From NCBI GenBank assembly GCA_040758525.1, contig JBFLVQ010000017.1, forward strand, positions 1 through 36,626: a stretch of DNA of 36,626 nt, given 5' to 3'. The notes under the pieces were generated by a model. It made no database searches and was not told where the DNA came from. It worked only from the letters and a program-made list of their open reading frames with translations. The DNA comes from JBFLVQ01 sp040758525 (GTDB lineage Bacteria; Acidobacteriota; Blastocatellia; Chloracidobacteriales; JADJPF01). The translations under genes and the position numbers were made by a program. Below are positions 1 through 9,188 of this stretch, one piece after another (positions within the stretch are counted from its first letter, which is position 1; the number at the start of each line of letters is the position of its first letter).

Positions 1-54
1 GTGACGATGTGGGGAAAAAGGACAACAGCAGACGAGATCCTATTGAAGCTTTAA
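1..54 (+). other. Possible 3' tail of an upstream gene cut by the window edge
   Basis: Two plus-strand frames are open from the window edge. Frame 1 gives 17 codons and ends at a TAA at 52-54. Frame 3 runs further, through the terminator hairpin, to a TAG at 123-125. The frame-1 reading is favoured only because it stops before the hairpin. No domain can be recognised in so short a tail, and it may simply be non-coding. Confidence 0.2.
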
Positions 55-62
55 TTATGAAT

Positions 63-94
63 AAAAAAAGCAGGCTCGTTGTTTGCGAGCCTGC
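63..94 (-). terminator. Rho-independent terminator of the first Oar-like receptor
   Basis: A perfect 9-bp stem (70-78 with 86-94) closes a 7-base loop. On the minus strand it is followed by seven T residues (63-69). It begins 27 bases past the receptor stop codon and has the classical GC-stem plus U-tract form. On the plus strand there is no T tract, so it should act on minus-strand transcripts. Confidence 0.85.
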
Positions 95-121
95 CGAAGG
101 ATTTTATGCAGAGAGCATTGA

Positions 122-3100
122 TTAGAAAGTGACTCTCAGCGTCATATTGATAATACGCGGTCTTGACGAGAAGATACGCTCGTTGTTGAAACTCGGACTG
201 GAAGCATTAGCATATGCAAGATTGAGAGCATTGCCGAGTTGTTGGAACACTGTGCCACCGCCCACTGTGAATTGAGGGTGGTTGAAGGCATTGAACATAT
301 CAACGCGGAACCTAACATTGTACTTCTCACCAACTTTGAAGTTCTTTACCACTGCGATATCCCAGTTATTGAAACCAGGGGCTCTCAGGGTATTGGGGCC
401 GGAGTTGGTGCGTGCACCACGACCTGCTTGTATATACTCAGCGTTGCCATTGGTAGCAAGATAGCCAACCACCTGACCATTTGAGTTTGTTACTGGTGTA
501 ACACCGCTACCGGTTCCTTTCACACCATTAGGATTACGTATGGTGCGGTCACCAGCAGAATCGGCGTTCAGATTGCTATCGGTTGCTGATAGTGCAGAGA
601 ACGGTTGGCCACTCTCTGCCGTGTAGATAAGGTCGATCTCCCAGCCACCCAACAGAGTCCTCTTCAAGCCATTGGCATTACGGAAGAAGGGCAGATCCCA
701 GATTGCCGAAGCAACAAATCGATGCGGGCGATCGAGTGCCGAGTTACCATAGTTGTCTCTGGTATCAAAACCGTTCTGTAGACGGCGTGGATTGATGAAG
801 CTGGTAAACAGTTCATTGGTCACATTGTCAAGTGTATGGCTGTAAGTGTAAGCCGCTGACATTGTGAAACCATCTTCAAAACGACGTTGCACCTGCACGG
901 AACCGGCATGGTAGAAAGAATCACCAATACCAGGGAAAGATGTGACAAAGGGCGAGAATTCAAATGCCTGTGGGCCCAACCCACCAATACCATTACCAAG
1001 CACTGAGAAGGCGGTCAGATCATTAAGCGTAGGCATAGTATCCAATGTTCTTTGATCTGGCACCTGTGATGCGCTTAAGTAGGTTGGTAACGAGAAGCCA
1101 GCAATATCGAACGGTGGGAAACCACCATTAAGGCGTACCTGTACAAACTGCTTGACAGCACGTGTACCTAGATAGCGTACGTCTATGCTCCATTTATTGA
1201 GGAACTGACGCTGGTAATCAATCGTGTAGCTCATTGTGTAAGGGCTGATGTGGTCACGTATCAGACCTTGAGTGGCAGAACGTGCATCCGCTGCAGTTAT
1301 TGGCGGCACTGGAGTCGTGACTAGACCACCACTTTGCAGGAAATTGGGAATCGGATCGGAACCTACAGAAGATTCTTGCTGAAATTGTGGAGGAAGCTGC
1401 AGTGAAGGAAGATTCTGGAAGATTATGTCATAGCCTATGGCAAAACCAGCGCGAATCGCGCCCTGGCCATTCTTGCCAAATAGGAAACCACCAATGCCAC
1501 CATCGAAGTTGGGTGAATAGGCCAAACCAATACGTGGGGCAAAATCGTTCTTATCCGTTTCAGGAACTTTGAACTCAATCACGCCAGGGATGCTAGCAAA
1601 TGCATTGCGTGCCTGTAATCGCTCATCACGCGCCAAGCCATTATACTCATAACGCAGGCCAAGATTGAGCGTAAGGTTTGGTGTCACGCGTATATCATCC
1701 TGGAAGAAGAAGTAGTAGCTAGACTGGTTGCCAGCAAAAGTTGATTCACCTACACCACGTAGGCCACCATTAAAGCCGGTTGGTTTGTCATCACGTAGAA
1801 ACTCTTCTAATGTGGCATAGTCATACTCACCACGCCCTCTAGGAAGGAAGTTGCTGGGCGCGATATTGTTACGAAAATCGATGCCAGCTTTGAAATTATG
1901 CTTCCCTCTCGTGAAAGAGATATTATTTACCAATTGATAAGAGTTGGCGATGTTGCTTTGTGGTGAGTTACCATCCGGTCCAATGCTTAGACCAATATCA
2001 TCGATGTTGATATTGGGAAAGTCACCAACAGGAAATTCTGGAAAAGCAGTCGGCACTGCGAAAGCAGCATTCTGACGACGATAAGCCAAGCGGAACTCAT
2101 TAACAACTGTAGGTGTGAAAGTATGCACAAAAGTGAAGGAGAAGAGCCGGTTGTCAGTTTTTTGCGAACCATTGAACTTTGGATCAGGGAAGCCTGGCAG
2201 CGGCGTGCGTAACCGATCGTAGTTGAAACGGTAGCGTAGTTGGTCGTTGTTACCAATCACTTGATCAATATTTACATTGAAAGTGTATTGGTTAAGGAAG
2301 GAAGGTACCAATACGTTTAGCGTACCAACAGGAATCTCTTGTCCAAATGCGGTTATCGTCTGCTCTGCGATGGGTGCCGCCGGCACACTCGATCTAAGAA
2401 TATTGAGAGTGAAAGGACTTACTCCACGCAAGGAGCTAAGCATGGCCAGACCTGTGGCGGTCGGTGCTAGGAAGCTTGAGCTATCACCAGCAGTGCCCTG
2501 TGTTTGGTACTGGAATGCACCAAAATAAAAGAGTTTGTTCTTAATAATTGGACCACCCACTGTGCCAGAAGTACGTACGTTGTCGAAACGCGGCTTGAGA
2601 TCTGGTAGTGCACCATTAGCAATACCCTCTTTGGTTAGGGTATCAAAAGAGTTGAAGTGTTTGTTGTTGACCACTAGGTTGGCGCTACCATGAATCTCAT
2701 TAGTGCCGGATTTAGTGATGGTATTAAATTGGCCTGCGGAAGCACGACCAAATTCTGCCGTATATTGATTGGTGAGTAGTGTGAACTCCTGTACCGCTTC
2801 AGGGATCGCCGCGATCACTGGGCCAGTTACAGAGATATCATTGTTATCTACACCATCAATAGTGAAATTATTGTTGCGGGGACGATTGCCACCAATAGAG
2901 CCGCCTGCGCCGACTACTCCGCCCGATTGTGATGAAACATTGGGAGCAAGTAGGGCAAGGTTCAACTCTGAACCACCTGCCGCTGGATTGGGTAGATCGA
3001 TTACTTTGCGATCATTGAAACTATTATTAAGACTCGATGTTGAGGTTTCGACGAGTATTTCACCTGCATCGATTGTTACTACATCATCTATACCACCGGC

Positions 3101-3430
3101 CTCAAGGGTAATAATTACGTCTGCAACGGCATTGAGTTGGATATTGACATCAACAGACACACGTTTGAAACCGGCTGCTTCTGTGGTTACTGAATATTTG
3201 CCGACCGGCAGGTGCTCAAGTCGGAAAAAACCCTGTTCTGATGTGGTAGTATCAAAACTTAGCCCAGTAACCTTATTCGATACTTTAAGAGTTGCACCGG
3301 CAATAACTGCGCCACTCGTATCAACGAGCTTGCCGGCCAACGTTCCATCAATAGATTGGCCAAGAGCCGGTATTGCTATTATTAGCATCAGTACCGGTAA
3401 TAGCCATAGTTGACCAATTCTCCTCAGCAT
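122..3430 (-). CDS. Oar-like TonB-dependent receptor with carboxypeptidase-regulatory domain
   Basis: This 1102-residue protein is probably an outer-membrane beta-barrel of the Oar/TonB-dependent type. A signal peptide covers about residues 1-24, with a hydrophobic core and a cleavage-like site at PALGQS. A carboxypeptidase-regulatory-like (CarboxypepD_reg) domain follows at about 27-110, including the GKYSV and GFKRV segments. A plug region spans about 125-255 and contains FTIDGVDN and EFGRASAGQFNTITKSGTNE. The rest is barrel, ending in the C-terminal Phe typical of outer-membrane proteins. The start ATG has GGAGG about 10 bases upstream. The gene stands alone with its own terminator and a candidate promoter, and no TonB, ExbB/D or substrate-specific gene lies beside it. 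In Acidobacteriota such proteins are numerous and linked to polymer or large-substrate uptake; the substrate here is unknown. It is a diverged paralogue of the receptor at 19352-22693. Confidence 0.9.
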   Translation of the reverse strand: MLRRIGQLWLLPVLMLIIAIPALGQSIDGTLAGKLVDTSGAVIAGATLKVSNKVTGLSFDTTTSEQGFFRLEHLPVGKYSVTTEAAGFKRVSVDVNIQLNAVADVIITLEAGGIDDVVTIDAGEILVETSTSSLNNSFNDRKVIDLPNPAAGGSELNLALLAPNVSSQSGGVVGAGGSIGGNRPRNNNFTIDGVDNNDISVTGPVIAAIPEAVQEFTLLTNQYTAEFGRASAGQFNTITKSGTNEIHGSANLVVNNKHFNSFDTLTKEGIANGALPDLKPRFDNVRTSGTVGGPIIKNKLFYFGAFQYQTQGTAGDSSSFLAPTATGLAMLSSLRGVSPFTLNILRSSVPAAPIAEQTITAFGQEIPVGTLNVLVPSFLNQYTFNVNIDQVIGNNDQLRYRFNYDRLRTPLPGFPDPKFNGSQKTDNRLFSFTFVHTFTPTVVNEFRLAYRRQNAAFAVPTAFPEFPVGDFPNINIDDIGLSIGPDGNSPQSNIANSYQLVNNISFTRGKHNFKAGIDFRNNIAPSNFLPRGRGEYDYATLEEFLRDDKPTGFNGGLRGVGESTFAGNQSSYYFFFQDDIRVTPNLTLNLGLRYEYNGLARDERLQARNAFASIPGVIEFKVPETDKNDFAPRIGLAYSPNFDGGIGGFLFGKNGQGAIRAGFAIGYDIIFQNLPSLQLPPQFQQESSVGSDPIPNFLQSGGLVTTPVPPITAADARSATQGLIRDHISPYTMSYTIDYQRQFLNKWSIDVRYLGTRAVKQFVQVRLNGGFPPFDIAGFSLPTYLSASQVPDQRTLDTMPTLNDLTAFSVLGNGIGGLGPQAFEFSPFVTSFPGIGDSFYHAGSVQVQRRFEDGFTMSAAYTYSHTLDNVTNELFTSFINPRRLQNGFDTRDNYGNSALDRPHRFVASAIWDLPFFRNANGLKRTLLGGWEIDLIYTAESGQPFSALSATDSNLNADSAGDRTIRNPNGVKGTGSGVTPVTNSNGQVVGYLATNGNAEYIQAGRGARTNSGPNTLRAPGFNNWDIAVVKNFKVGEKYNVRFRVDMFNAFNHPQFTVGGGTVFQQLGNALNLAYANASSPSFNNERIFSSRPRIINMTLRVTF

Positions 3431-3579
3431 TATATGAATCCTCCGTTTGAAGATAGCCCTTTATTGGGCAAAGGAGCGTGTGATGCTATGGAAACCTCTG
3501 TAGCGTAAAAGCCTCTATCTGAAAAATAAAGACGTAGGCAATAAACCATTTTTCTCTCGTAAGTCGTCTTTATACCTTT

Positions 3580-3609
3580 ATTATATGGTTGATTAATTGA
3601 GTCTCTTAA
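3580..3609 (-). promoter_or_regulatory. Candidate sigma-70-type promoter for the first receptor
   Basis: On the minus strand, a -35-like TTAAGA (3604-3609, 4 of 6 matches) and a perfect TATAAT (3580-3585) are separated by 18 bases. Transcription would begin near 3573, giving a leader of about 140 bases before the ATG. The prediction rests on consensus matching only. Confidence 0.4.
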
Positions 3610-3829
3610 TAGAACCAGAGCGTATTTTGCAATTTCTGATCCACTTGCCATTGTAGCAGTGATAACCATCGCCATTTATGCTTATTTGCTTGCTTATTGC
3701 TGCTTCAGACCTCTTCTCTAGAGGGAGGATGGCTAGAGGGTAACTACGAAATAATGGAATTACATTCAAAAATTCGGATCTTAACTAAGAATATGACCGC
3801 GGAGTTGTCAGCGTTGGTTCGAAAAGGCG

Positions 3830-3858
3830 TTGCAATCCAGCAGTCTGTCATTTAAAAT
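3830..3858 (+). promoter_or_regulatory. Candidate promoter for the ppiD-his-trp run
   Basis: TTGCAA (3830-3835) and TAAAAT (3853-3858) are spaced by 17 bases, an ideal gap for a housekeeping sigma factor. Start of transcription would fall near 3865, about 130 bases ahead of the ppiD-like gene. It could serve the whole downstream co-directional cluster. Confidence 0.4.
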
Positions 3859-3996
3859 TTCTCACTTTATTTCAAGAGCACAGATCAATCTAAAGTCGTC
3901 GCAACGATTCGGCCGGCTCACCCAGCGACACTTTTTACATCTCGTGGGTTGATTAGTCGGCATTCAGACGTTAATGACGGAGGTAGTTTTGCTGCA

Positions 3997-6015
3997 ATGA
4001 TCAGGTTTTTATCACAACGCAAAAATGTCCAGAGGTGGATCTGGATAGGGGTATCAGTATTTGTAGTGTTTGGCATGGTTATCATATCGGGTCTGCCCAG
4101 TCGTGGCAGTCTCTTTGGTAGCGCCTCAACCCGGGTTGATAATGCCGCGCCGATCGCTAAAGTTAGTGGGGAAGAGATTACTGCGCGCGAGTATATTTCC
4201 GGGCTTGATTCAATGATGCAGGCCTATCAGGGAATGCTCTCACGGCGTGGTAGTAGTTCTCAGATGGACTACAACTCACTCAAAGGTATGGGGCTGGACA
4301 AAACTCTGCTGGACAGCTTAATTCGCAAGAAGTTGGTGGCCTTGGAAGTAGATCGATTAGGTTTGCAGCCAACCGATGCAGAGTTACAGACACGTATACG
4401 TGAGCAGTTTAGTACGGATGGCAAGTGGATAGGCTTCGATAAGTACAAGAAATTTATCGAGCGCTCGGGTCAAACTGTTAGCGACTTTGAGGCGAGTATG
4501 CGCGACCTGATTGCGGAAGAGAAGCTACGCGGGTTTATCACTAGCGCAATCCAGGTTTCGCCACAAGAGGTCGAGGAGCAGTATGTGCGTGAAAATACTA
4601 CCTGGAATGTTATCTATAGCGTAGTCGATCCTGCCCAATTGAAGGACAAAGTGACAGAAACAGACGCCGACCTACGCACATTCTTTGATAGTAAGAAAAG
4701 CGAGTTCCGTATCGACAATCAGCAATACAAAGTTGACTATCTCTTTATCAGTCAGGATGCCGTTGGCAAGACCCTACAGATCACTGACGATGAGCTGAAG
4801 AAGGACTATGATCCAGAGAAACTGCTCGCCTCCGTACGTGTCAGCCAGATCATGCTAAAAGTACTTGCTGCTACCGATCAACAGACTGTTAAAAGCAAAG
4901 CCGACGAGTTGGTTGCACGTGCGCGTGGGGCAGCAGGGACAACTCCAGAAGATTTTGCTGCGCTAGCCCGTGGTAATTCTCAAGACACTGCTACTAAAGA
5001 TAAAGGTGGCGATCTAGGTTTTATCAATAAAGAGGCGATCAAGACAGGCAGTTATCTACAGCGCGCCCTTACCATGAAAGTGGGTGAGGTTAGTGATCCC
5101 ATTAAGGATGGTAACAACTACTACATCCTCAAAGTGGCTGAGCGCAAGAACAAGACCTTTGAGGAAGCGCGTGAGACACTGCTTGCTTCGGCTCGTAATC
5201 GTCTCTCTTACAAACGTGCCTCTGAGATTGCTGACGAGGCGGCAAAACGCTTTAACGAGACCAAGGATATCAAGGCAGTAGCTAATGAAGTCGCGCAAAA
5301 GGCCAATATGAAGCCAGAAGAGGTACTGCGTCAGACACCCTTCTTTGCTGAAGGTGATGAGGTTCCTAATATCGGTTCAAATCCAACTTTTGAAGAGACC
5401 GTAGCCACTCTTAAAAAGCCTGGCGATATTGGGGTAAAGATAGGTATCCGGGGAGGCTTTGCAATCCCCCAACTTGTTGATACACGTGCGGCGCATGACG
5501 CTGATTTCGAAGAGGTAAAAGAGAAGGTACGGACACGCTACAAACAAGAGAAGAGTAAAGATCTGGCGGCAGAGCAGGCACGCCAATTGGTGGCTAGCGC
5601 AGCAAATAATGCCGAAACTTTGAAGACTGCTGCAGAAAAGGCCGGCTTTAAGAGCGAGTCACGGGCAGAATTTCGCGATGGGCAATCCCTAGAAAATTTT
5701 GGTTCACTCTCTCAGGTAACAACTGTTATCCTTGGATTAAAAGAGGGTGAGGTTATAAAAGAACCGATCTTCGGTAATGAGAAATACCTGGTCTTAGGTG
5801 TAACTAAGCGGGTTGAGCCGGATCGCACCAAGTATAATGAGCAATCAAAAGCGATCAAAGAGCGGCTACTAGAAGACCGCCGTCAGTTGACCTATGATTC
5901 TTATATGACCAGCCTTAAGAAGAAACTGGAGAAAGATGGCAAGATCAACGTCTACAAAGAGACAATTGAGCAGATCTTTGCCAGTACCAATCCCCCTGCA
6001 GGCGGTCAAGAATAA
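3997..6015 (+). CDS. PpiD/SurA-like membrane-anchored peptidyl-prolyl isomerase chaperone
   Basis: This 672-residue protein probably helps fold secreted and outer-membrane proteins on the periplasmic face of the inner membrane. It begins with a short basic segment, then one membrane anchor (about residues 15-32, VSVFVVFGMVIISG), a SurA-N-like helical region (about 50-190), and one parvulin/PpiC domain at about 280-380 (VSQIMLKV, then FAALARGNSQD, GGDLGF and VGEVSDPI). A helical C-terminal half follows. The order anchor - SurA-N - parvulin - long tail matches PpiD. I chose the ATG at 3997 because it directly precedes the cationic anchor and has GGAGG about 13 bases upstream. A TTG at 3949 would add 16 residues but has no ribosome site. 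hisF follows after 65 bases in the same direction. Confidence 0.85.
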   Translation: MIRFLSQRKNVQRWIWIGVSVFVVFGMVIISGLPSRGSLFGSASTRVDNAAPIAKVSGEEITAREYISGLDSMMQAYQGMLSRRGSSSQMDYNSLKGMGLDKTLLDSLIRKKLVALEVDRLGLQPTDAELQTRIREQFSTDGKWIGFDKYKKFIERSGQTVSDFEASMRDLIAEEKLRGFITSAIQVSPQEVEEQYVRENTTWNVIYSVVDPAQLKDKVTETDADLRTFFDSKKSEFRIDNQQYKVDYLFISQDAVGKTLQITDDELKKDYDPEKLLASVRVSQIMLKVLAATDQQTVKSKADELVARARGAAGTTPEDFAALARGNSQDTATKDKGGDLGFINKEAIKTGSYLQRALTMKVGEVSDPIKDGNNYYILKVAERKNKTFEEARETLLASARNRLSYKRASEIADEAAKRFNETKDIKAVANEVAQKANMKPEEVLRQTPFFAEGDEVPNIGSNPTFEETVATLKKPGDIGVKIGIRGGFAIPQLVDTRAAHDADFEEVKEKVRTRYKQEKSKDLAAEQARQLVASAANNAETLKTAAEKAGFKSESRAEFRDGQSLENFGSLSQVTTVILGLKEGEVIKEPIFGNEKYLVLGVTKRVEPDRTKYNEQSKAIKERLLEDRRQLTYDSYMTSLKKKLEKDGKINVYKETIEQIFASTNPPAGGQE

Positions 6016-6080
6016 CCGACTTCGGCTATCAGAGGGTGGCCTGATCGCCATATACACCTTCTTGATAGCTGCTACTTTTT

Positions 6081-6836
6081 ATGCTGGCAAAACGGATCAT
6101 ACCGTGTCTTGACGTTAACTGTGGTCGTGTTGTGAAAGGGATCAACTTTGTTTCCTTGGTTGATGCTGGCTCCCCTGTGGAACAGGCACAACGCTACGAT
6201 GCAGAAGGCGCTGACGAACTGATCTTCCTAGATATCACTGCCTCGGCAGATGCACGCAATATCACCATGGAAATGGTACGTGCGGTTGCCGATTCGGTCT
6301 TTATTCCTTTTACCGTGGGCGGTGGCATACGCACACTAGAAGATATAGGGCAGATCCTACGAGCTGGCGCCGATAAAATCTCTCTTAATACCCAAGCAGT
6401 GCTTAATCCAGAGTTAGTCACTCAAGGTGCCAATCGCTTTGGCAGTCAGGCAATTGTTGTGGCAATCGATGCCAAGCGGATAGCAAAGGATCGCTGGGAG
6501 GTCTATACACATGGTGGACGGCGGCCTACTGGGCTTGATGCCATAGAATGGGCGCGCCGTGCTGAGCAATTGGGTAGTGGTGAGATATTACTTACCAGTA
6601 TGGATGCGGACGGCACACGTGATGGCTATGATCTTGCGCTTACACAGGCCGTTGCTAGTGCAGTTCGTATTCCTGTAATTGCTTCAGGGGGTGCAGGCAC
6701 ACTTGCGCACCTCTATGATGCGCTCAATGAGGGACAGGCCGCTGCCGTATTGGCCGCTTCCATCTTCCACTTTGGCCTCTACACAATTGAGGCAGCCAAA
6801 CAGTACCTGACTGCGCGTGGTGTGCCTGTACGCTAA
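6081..6836 (+). CDS. hisF: Imidazole glycerol phosphate synthase cyclase subunit
   Basis: HisF is the (beta/alpha)8-barrel subunit that joins PRFAR with ammonia from HisH to make imidazole-glycerol phosphate and AICAR, the fifth step of histidine synthesis. The 251-residue length is normal. It opens with the family start MLAKRIIPCLDV, and the two catalytic acids are in place: D11 (CLDV) and D130 (VAIDAKR). Phosphate-binding segments FTVGGGIRT and IASGGAG are also visible. The ATG gives the canonical N-terminus, although no good Shine-Dalgarno precedes it, so it may depend on transcript read-through from the ppiD-like gene. Its partner hisH is not in the window. hisIE follows after 91 bases. 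Confidence 0.97.
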   Translation: MLAKRIIPCLDVNCGRVVKGINFVSLVDAGSPVEQAQRYDAEGADELIFLDITASADARNITMEMVRAVADSVFIPFTVGGGIRTLEDIGQILRAGADKISLNTQAVLNPELVTQGANRFGSQAIVVAIDAKRIAKDRWEVYTHGGRRPTGLDAIEWARRAEQLGSGEILLTSMDADGTRDGYDLALTQAVASAVRIPVIASGGAGTLAHLYDALNEGQAAAVLAASIFHFGLYTIEAAKQYLTARGVPVR

Positions 6837-6927
6837 AAGCAGGTAGTTCGTGTTTTTTTCCGAAAAATTGCTAGAATAATGGCAGGCTTTAGCGAAACAA
6901 ATAATATCGCGGAGGAAACTAGCGACG

Positions 6928-7623
6928 ATGGCCGTCGAAATACTTATTCAGAGTTTGAAGTTTGATGAACAGGGCCTGATACCCGCCATTGTTCAACATT
7001 CACGCACGAATGAGATTTTGACACTTGCCTATATGAATGCTGAGAGTTTGGCTCGTACATTGCAGACAGGCCAGACCTGGTTTTGGAGTCGTTCTCGCCA
7101 AGAGCTTTGGCATAAAGGTGCAACCTCGGGCAATTACCAGCATATCGTTGATATCAAGATCGATTGTGATGGTGATGCGCTGATCGTATTAGTTGATCCA
7201 GAAGGGCCAGCGTGCCATTTGGGCGAGGATACCTGTTTTCATCGCAATCTCTCAGAGAGTGAATACGACCGTCGACAGAAAGGTGTGTCGATTGTAAATC
7301 AGAGTTCCATGGAGTTGGGAATTCTGCTGGATGAGCTTTATCGTCTTATTGAAGATCGTAAGGAGAAGCGTCCGGAAGGTTCTTATACCACCTATCTATT
7401 TAATGCTGGACTTGACAAGATTCTTAAAAAGGTAGGTGAGGAGTGTGCCGAAACAATTATTGCCGCCAAGAATCGCACTGCCCCACAGTTGACGGCAGAG
7501 ATTTCAGATTTGATCTATCATCTCTTGGTGTTAATGAGCGAGTGTGATGTGCGATTGAAAGATATCTTTAACGAATTGAAACAGCGTGCCAGCAAGTCGG
7601 CTGATCAAAAGTACACGCAATAG
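6928..7623 (+). CDS. hisIE: Bifunctional phosphoribosyl-AMP cyclohydrolase / phosphoribosyl-ATP pyrophosphatase
   Basis: This 231-residue cytosolic fusion catalyses the second and third steps of histidine synthesis. The N-terminal HisI part (about 1-115) has WHKGATSGN, the metal-binding DCDGDAL segment and ACHLGEDTCF with the zinc-type cysteines. The C-terminal HisE part (about 130-225) has GSYTTYLF, KILKKVGEECAE and ISDLIYHLLVLM, an all-alpha NTP-pyrophosphohydrolase fold. GGAGGAA lies about 11 bases before the ATG. The stop is only 6 bases before trpE, so the two are almost certainly co-transcribed. The fused HisIE form is common in bacteria; all expected motifs are present. Confidence 0.96.
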   Translation: MAVEILIQSLKFDEQGLIPAIVQHSRTNEILTLAYMNAESLARTLQTGQTWFWSRSRQELWHKGATSGNYQHIVDIKIDCDGDALIVLVDPEGPACHLGEDTCFHRNLSESEYDRRQKGVSIVNQSSMELGILLDELYRLIEDRKEKRPEGSYTTYLFNAGLDKILKKVGEECAETIIAAKNRTAPQLTAEISDLIYHLLVLMSECDVRLKDIFNELKQRASKSADQKYTQ

Positions 7624-7629
7624 GGATGC

Positions 7630-9111
7630 ATGTCGTATACGCCGAAGAGCTTTGAAGAATTCGCCCGCCTTGCTACACAGGGCAATGTAATACCTGTTGC
7701 CAAAACTGTGGCGGCAGACCTAATGACACCAGTAGCTGCCTATCTACGCTTGCAAAGTCTTAGCCCCTACTCTTTTTTGCTTGAATCGATTGAGGGTGGA
7801 GAGAAGGTAGCACGCTACTCTTTCTTAGGCACCAGTCCACATGTAATTCTGCGCGCGCGTGGCTCAACCGTAGAGTTAGTACGCAACAATGAGAGTGAGC
7901 TACAGCAAGGCAGTTTTTTTGAAGTATTGCGGCGCTATTTCAATCCTCTGATTCCCACCCGATTAGGTGAACTACCGCCCTTTACTGGCGGTGCTGTCGG
8001 CTATGTAGGCTACGATGCAGTACGTTGGTTCGAGCGTGTGCCAAGTCGTATTACCAATGACTTTAGTGTTGATGATGCGTTATTGATGTTCTTCTCCACG
8101 GTATTGGCCTTTGATCATGTAAAGCAACAGATCGTAATTATTGCTAATGTTTTCACAGAAGGCAGCGATCAAGACTTAGAGCGCAATTATCAACAGGCGC
8201 TGGCGCGTATTGAAGAGATTGAGGTGGCACTTGCTGCTCCTCTTGAGATACCGCCTAAGCGCAAACGTATGCAGCCACCGACAATTCGCTCTAATATGAG
8301 CAAAGAGATGTTTGAGCAAGCCGTCGAGCGTGCCAAGGCTTATATTAGAGCTGGTGATATCTTTCAGGTAGTGCTTTCACAGCGCTTTGAACTAAATATT
8401 GTTGCCCACCCTTTCCAGATCTACCGCGCACTGCGAATGATCAATCCTTCGCCCTACATGTTTTATTTGAGCATGAATGATCTAGTTTTAATTGGTTCAT
8501 CACCAGAAATGCTGGTACGCTGCACAGGGCGTCGGCTCGACTATCGTCCTATTGCTGGCACACGTCCACGAGGCACTACAGATGTGGAAGATGCACTGGT
8601 AGGAGAGGAGATGCGTGCTGATGAGAAGGAGGTCGCTGAGCATGTGATGCTGGTCGATCTAGGGCGTAATGATTTAGGTAGGGTCTCAGATTATGGCTCA
8701 GTCGAGGTGCTTGATCTAATGACGGTCGAGCGCTATTCACATGTTATGCATCTAGTCTCGAATCTGCGTAGCCGTTTACGTGCTGGTAGCGATCGTTTCG
8801 ATGCCTTTTCTGCCTGCTTTCCTGCTGGTACTGTGTCAGGCGCACCGAAAGTGCGTGCAATGGAGATCATAGATGAACTGGAATCAACACGCCGAGGTCC
8901 TTACGCAGGTGCCGTTCTTTACCTAGATTATTCTAGTAATCTTGACTCCTGCATCGCCATACGAACTGTGGTAGTGAAGAATAATCGAGCTTACATACAG
9001 GCTGGCGCCGGCATTGTCGCAGATTCAATACCTGAAAAAGAATATATAGAGACCGTCAACAAGGCGCGCGCACTCGTGAAGGCAATCGAGATTGCGGAAA
9101 AGGAACTCTGA
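7630..9111 (+). CDS. trpE: Anthranilate synthase component I
   Basis: TrpE converts chorismate to anthranilate using ammonia supplied by TrpG. The 493-residue length is usual. The N-terminal domain carries LLES followed ten residues later by Ser (about residues 49-63), the LLES-x10-S element that binds tryptophan for feedback inhibition, so the enzyme is probably allosterically controlled. The chorismate-binding domain (about 225-485) has IAGTRPRG, the DEKEVAEHVMLVDLGRND block, CFPAGTVSGAPK and IQAGAGIVADS. It starts 6 bases after hisIE. I found no Trp-codon-rich leader peptide or attenuator before it. Unusually, its partner trpG lies about 5 kb downstream, beyond a kinase and a cyclophilin gene. 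Confidence 0.96.
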   Translation: MSYTPKSFEEFARLATQGNVIPVAKTVAADLMTPVAAYLRLQSLSPYSFLLESIEGGEKVARYSFLGTSPHVILRARGSTVELVRNNESELQQGSFFEVLRRYFNPLIPTRLGELPPFTGGAVGYVGYDAVRWFERVPSRITNDFSVDDALLMFFSTVLAFDHVKQQIVIIANVFTEGSDQDLERNYQQALARIEEIEVALAAPLEIPPKRKRMQPPTIRSNMSKEMFEQAVERAKAYIRAGDIFQVVLSQRFELNIVAHPFQIYRALRMINPSPYMFYLSMNDLVLIGSSPEMLVRCTGRRLDYRPIAGTRPRGTTDVEDALVGEEMRADEKEVAEHVMLVDLGRNDLGRVSDYGSVEVLDLMTVERYSHVMHLVSNLRSRLRAGSDRFDAFSACFPAGTVSGAPKVRAMEIIDELESTRRGPYAGAVLYLDYSSNLDSCIAIRTVVVKNNRAYIQAGAGIVADSIPEKEYIETVNKARALVKAIEIAEKEL

Positions 9112-9188
9112 CTAGCGACCTAGATTACTATTGCAGGCATATCTATTATGGCCTGAGCACTAGTTACAGATCGCTTGTCACTTTAGCT

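Larger units (their letters stand above)
3431..3996. other. Divergent intergenic region between receptor and ppiD-like gene
   Basis: This 566-base stretch separates two divergent genes and holds a candidate promoter for each. A minus-strand open frame of 81 codons (3430-3675) overlaps the receptor start by one base. It starts far upstream of the candidate -10 at 3580-3585, has no family resemblance and no clear ribosome site, so I treat it as chance. The minus leader also contains a GCCC/GGGC mini-hairpin around 3456-3469. I see nothing else convincing. Confidence 0.5.

Noticed and set aside
2769..3413. 214-codon open frame on the plus strand
   Set aside because: It lies wholly opposite the plug and signal region of the first receptor, has no ribosome-binding site or family motif, and its low-complexity Thr/Ser/Pro composition is what the antisense of such a gene gives.
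3430..3675. 81-codon minus-strand open frame upstream of the first receptor
   Set aside because: It starts well upstream of the best promoter candidate, shows no known motif, and its composition looks like translated non-coding DNA; the region is better read as a leader.
9111..9188. Terminator or trp attenuator in the trpE-kinase gap
   Set aside because: Only a loose CAGGC/GCCTG pairing with a 12-base loop is found, with no T tract and no Trp-rich leader peptide.
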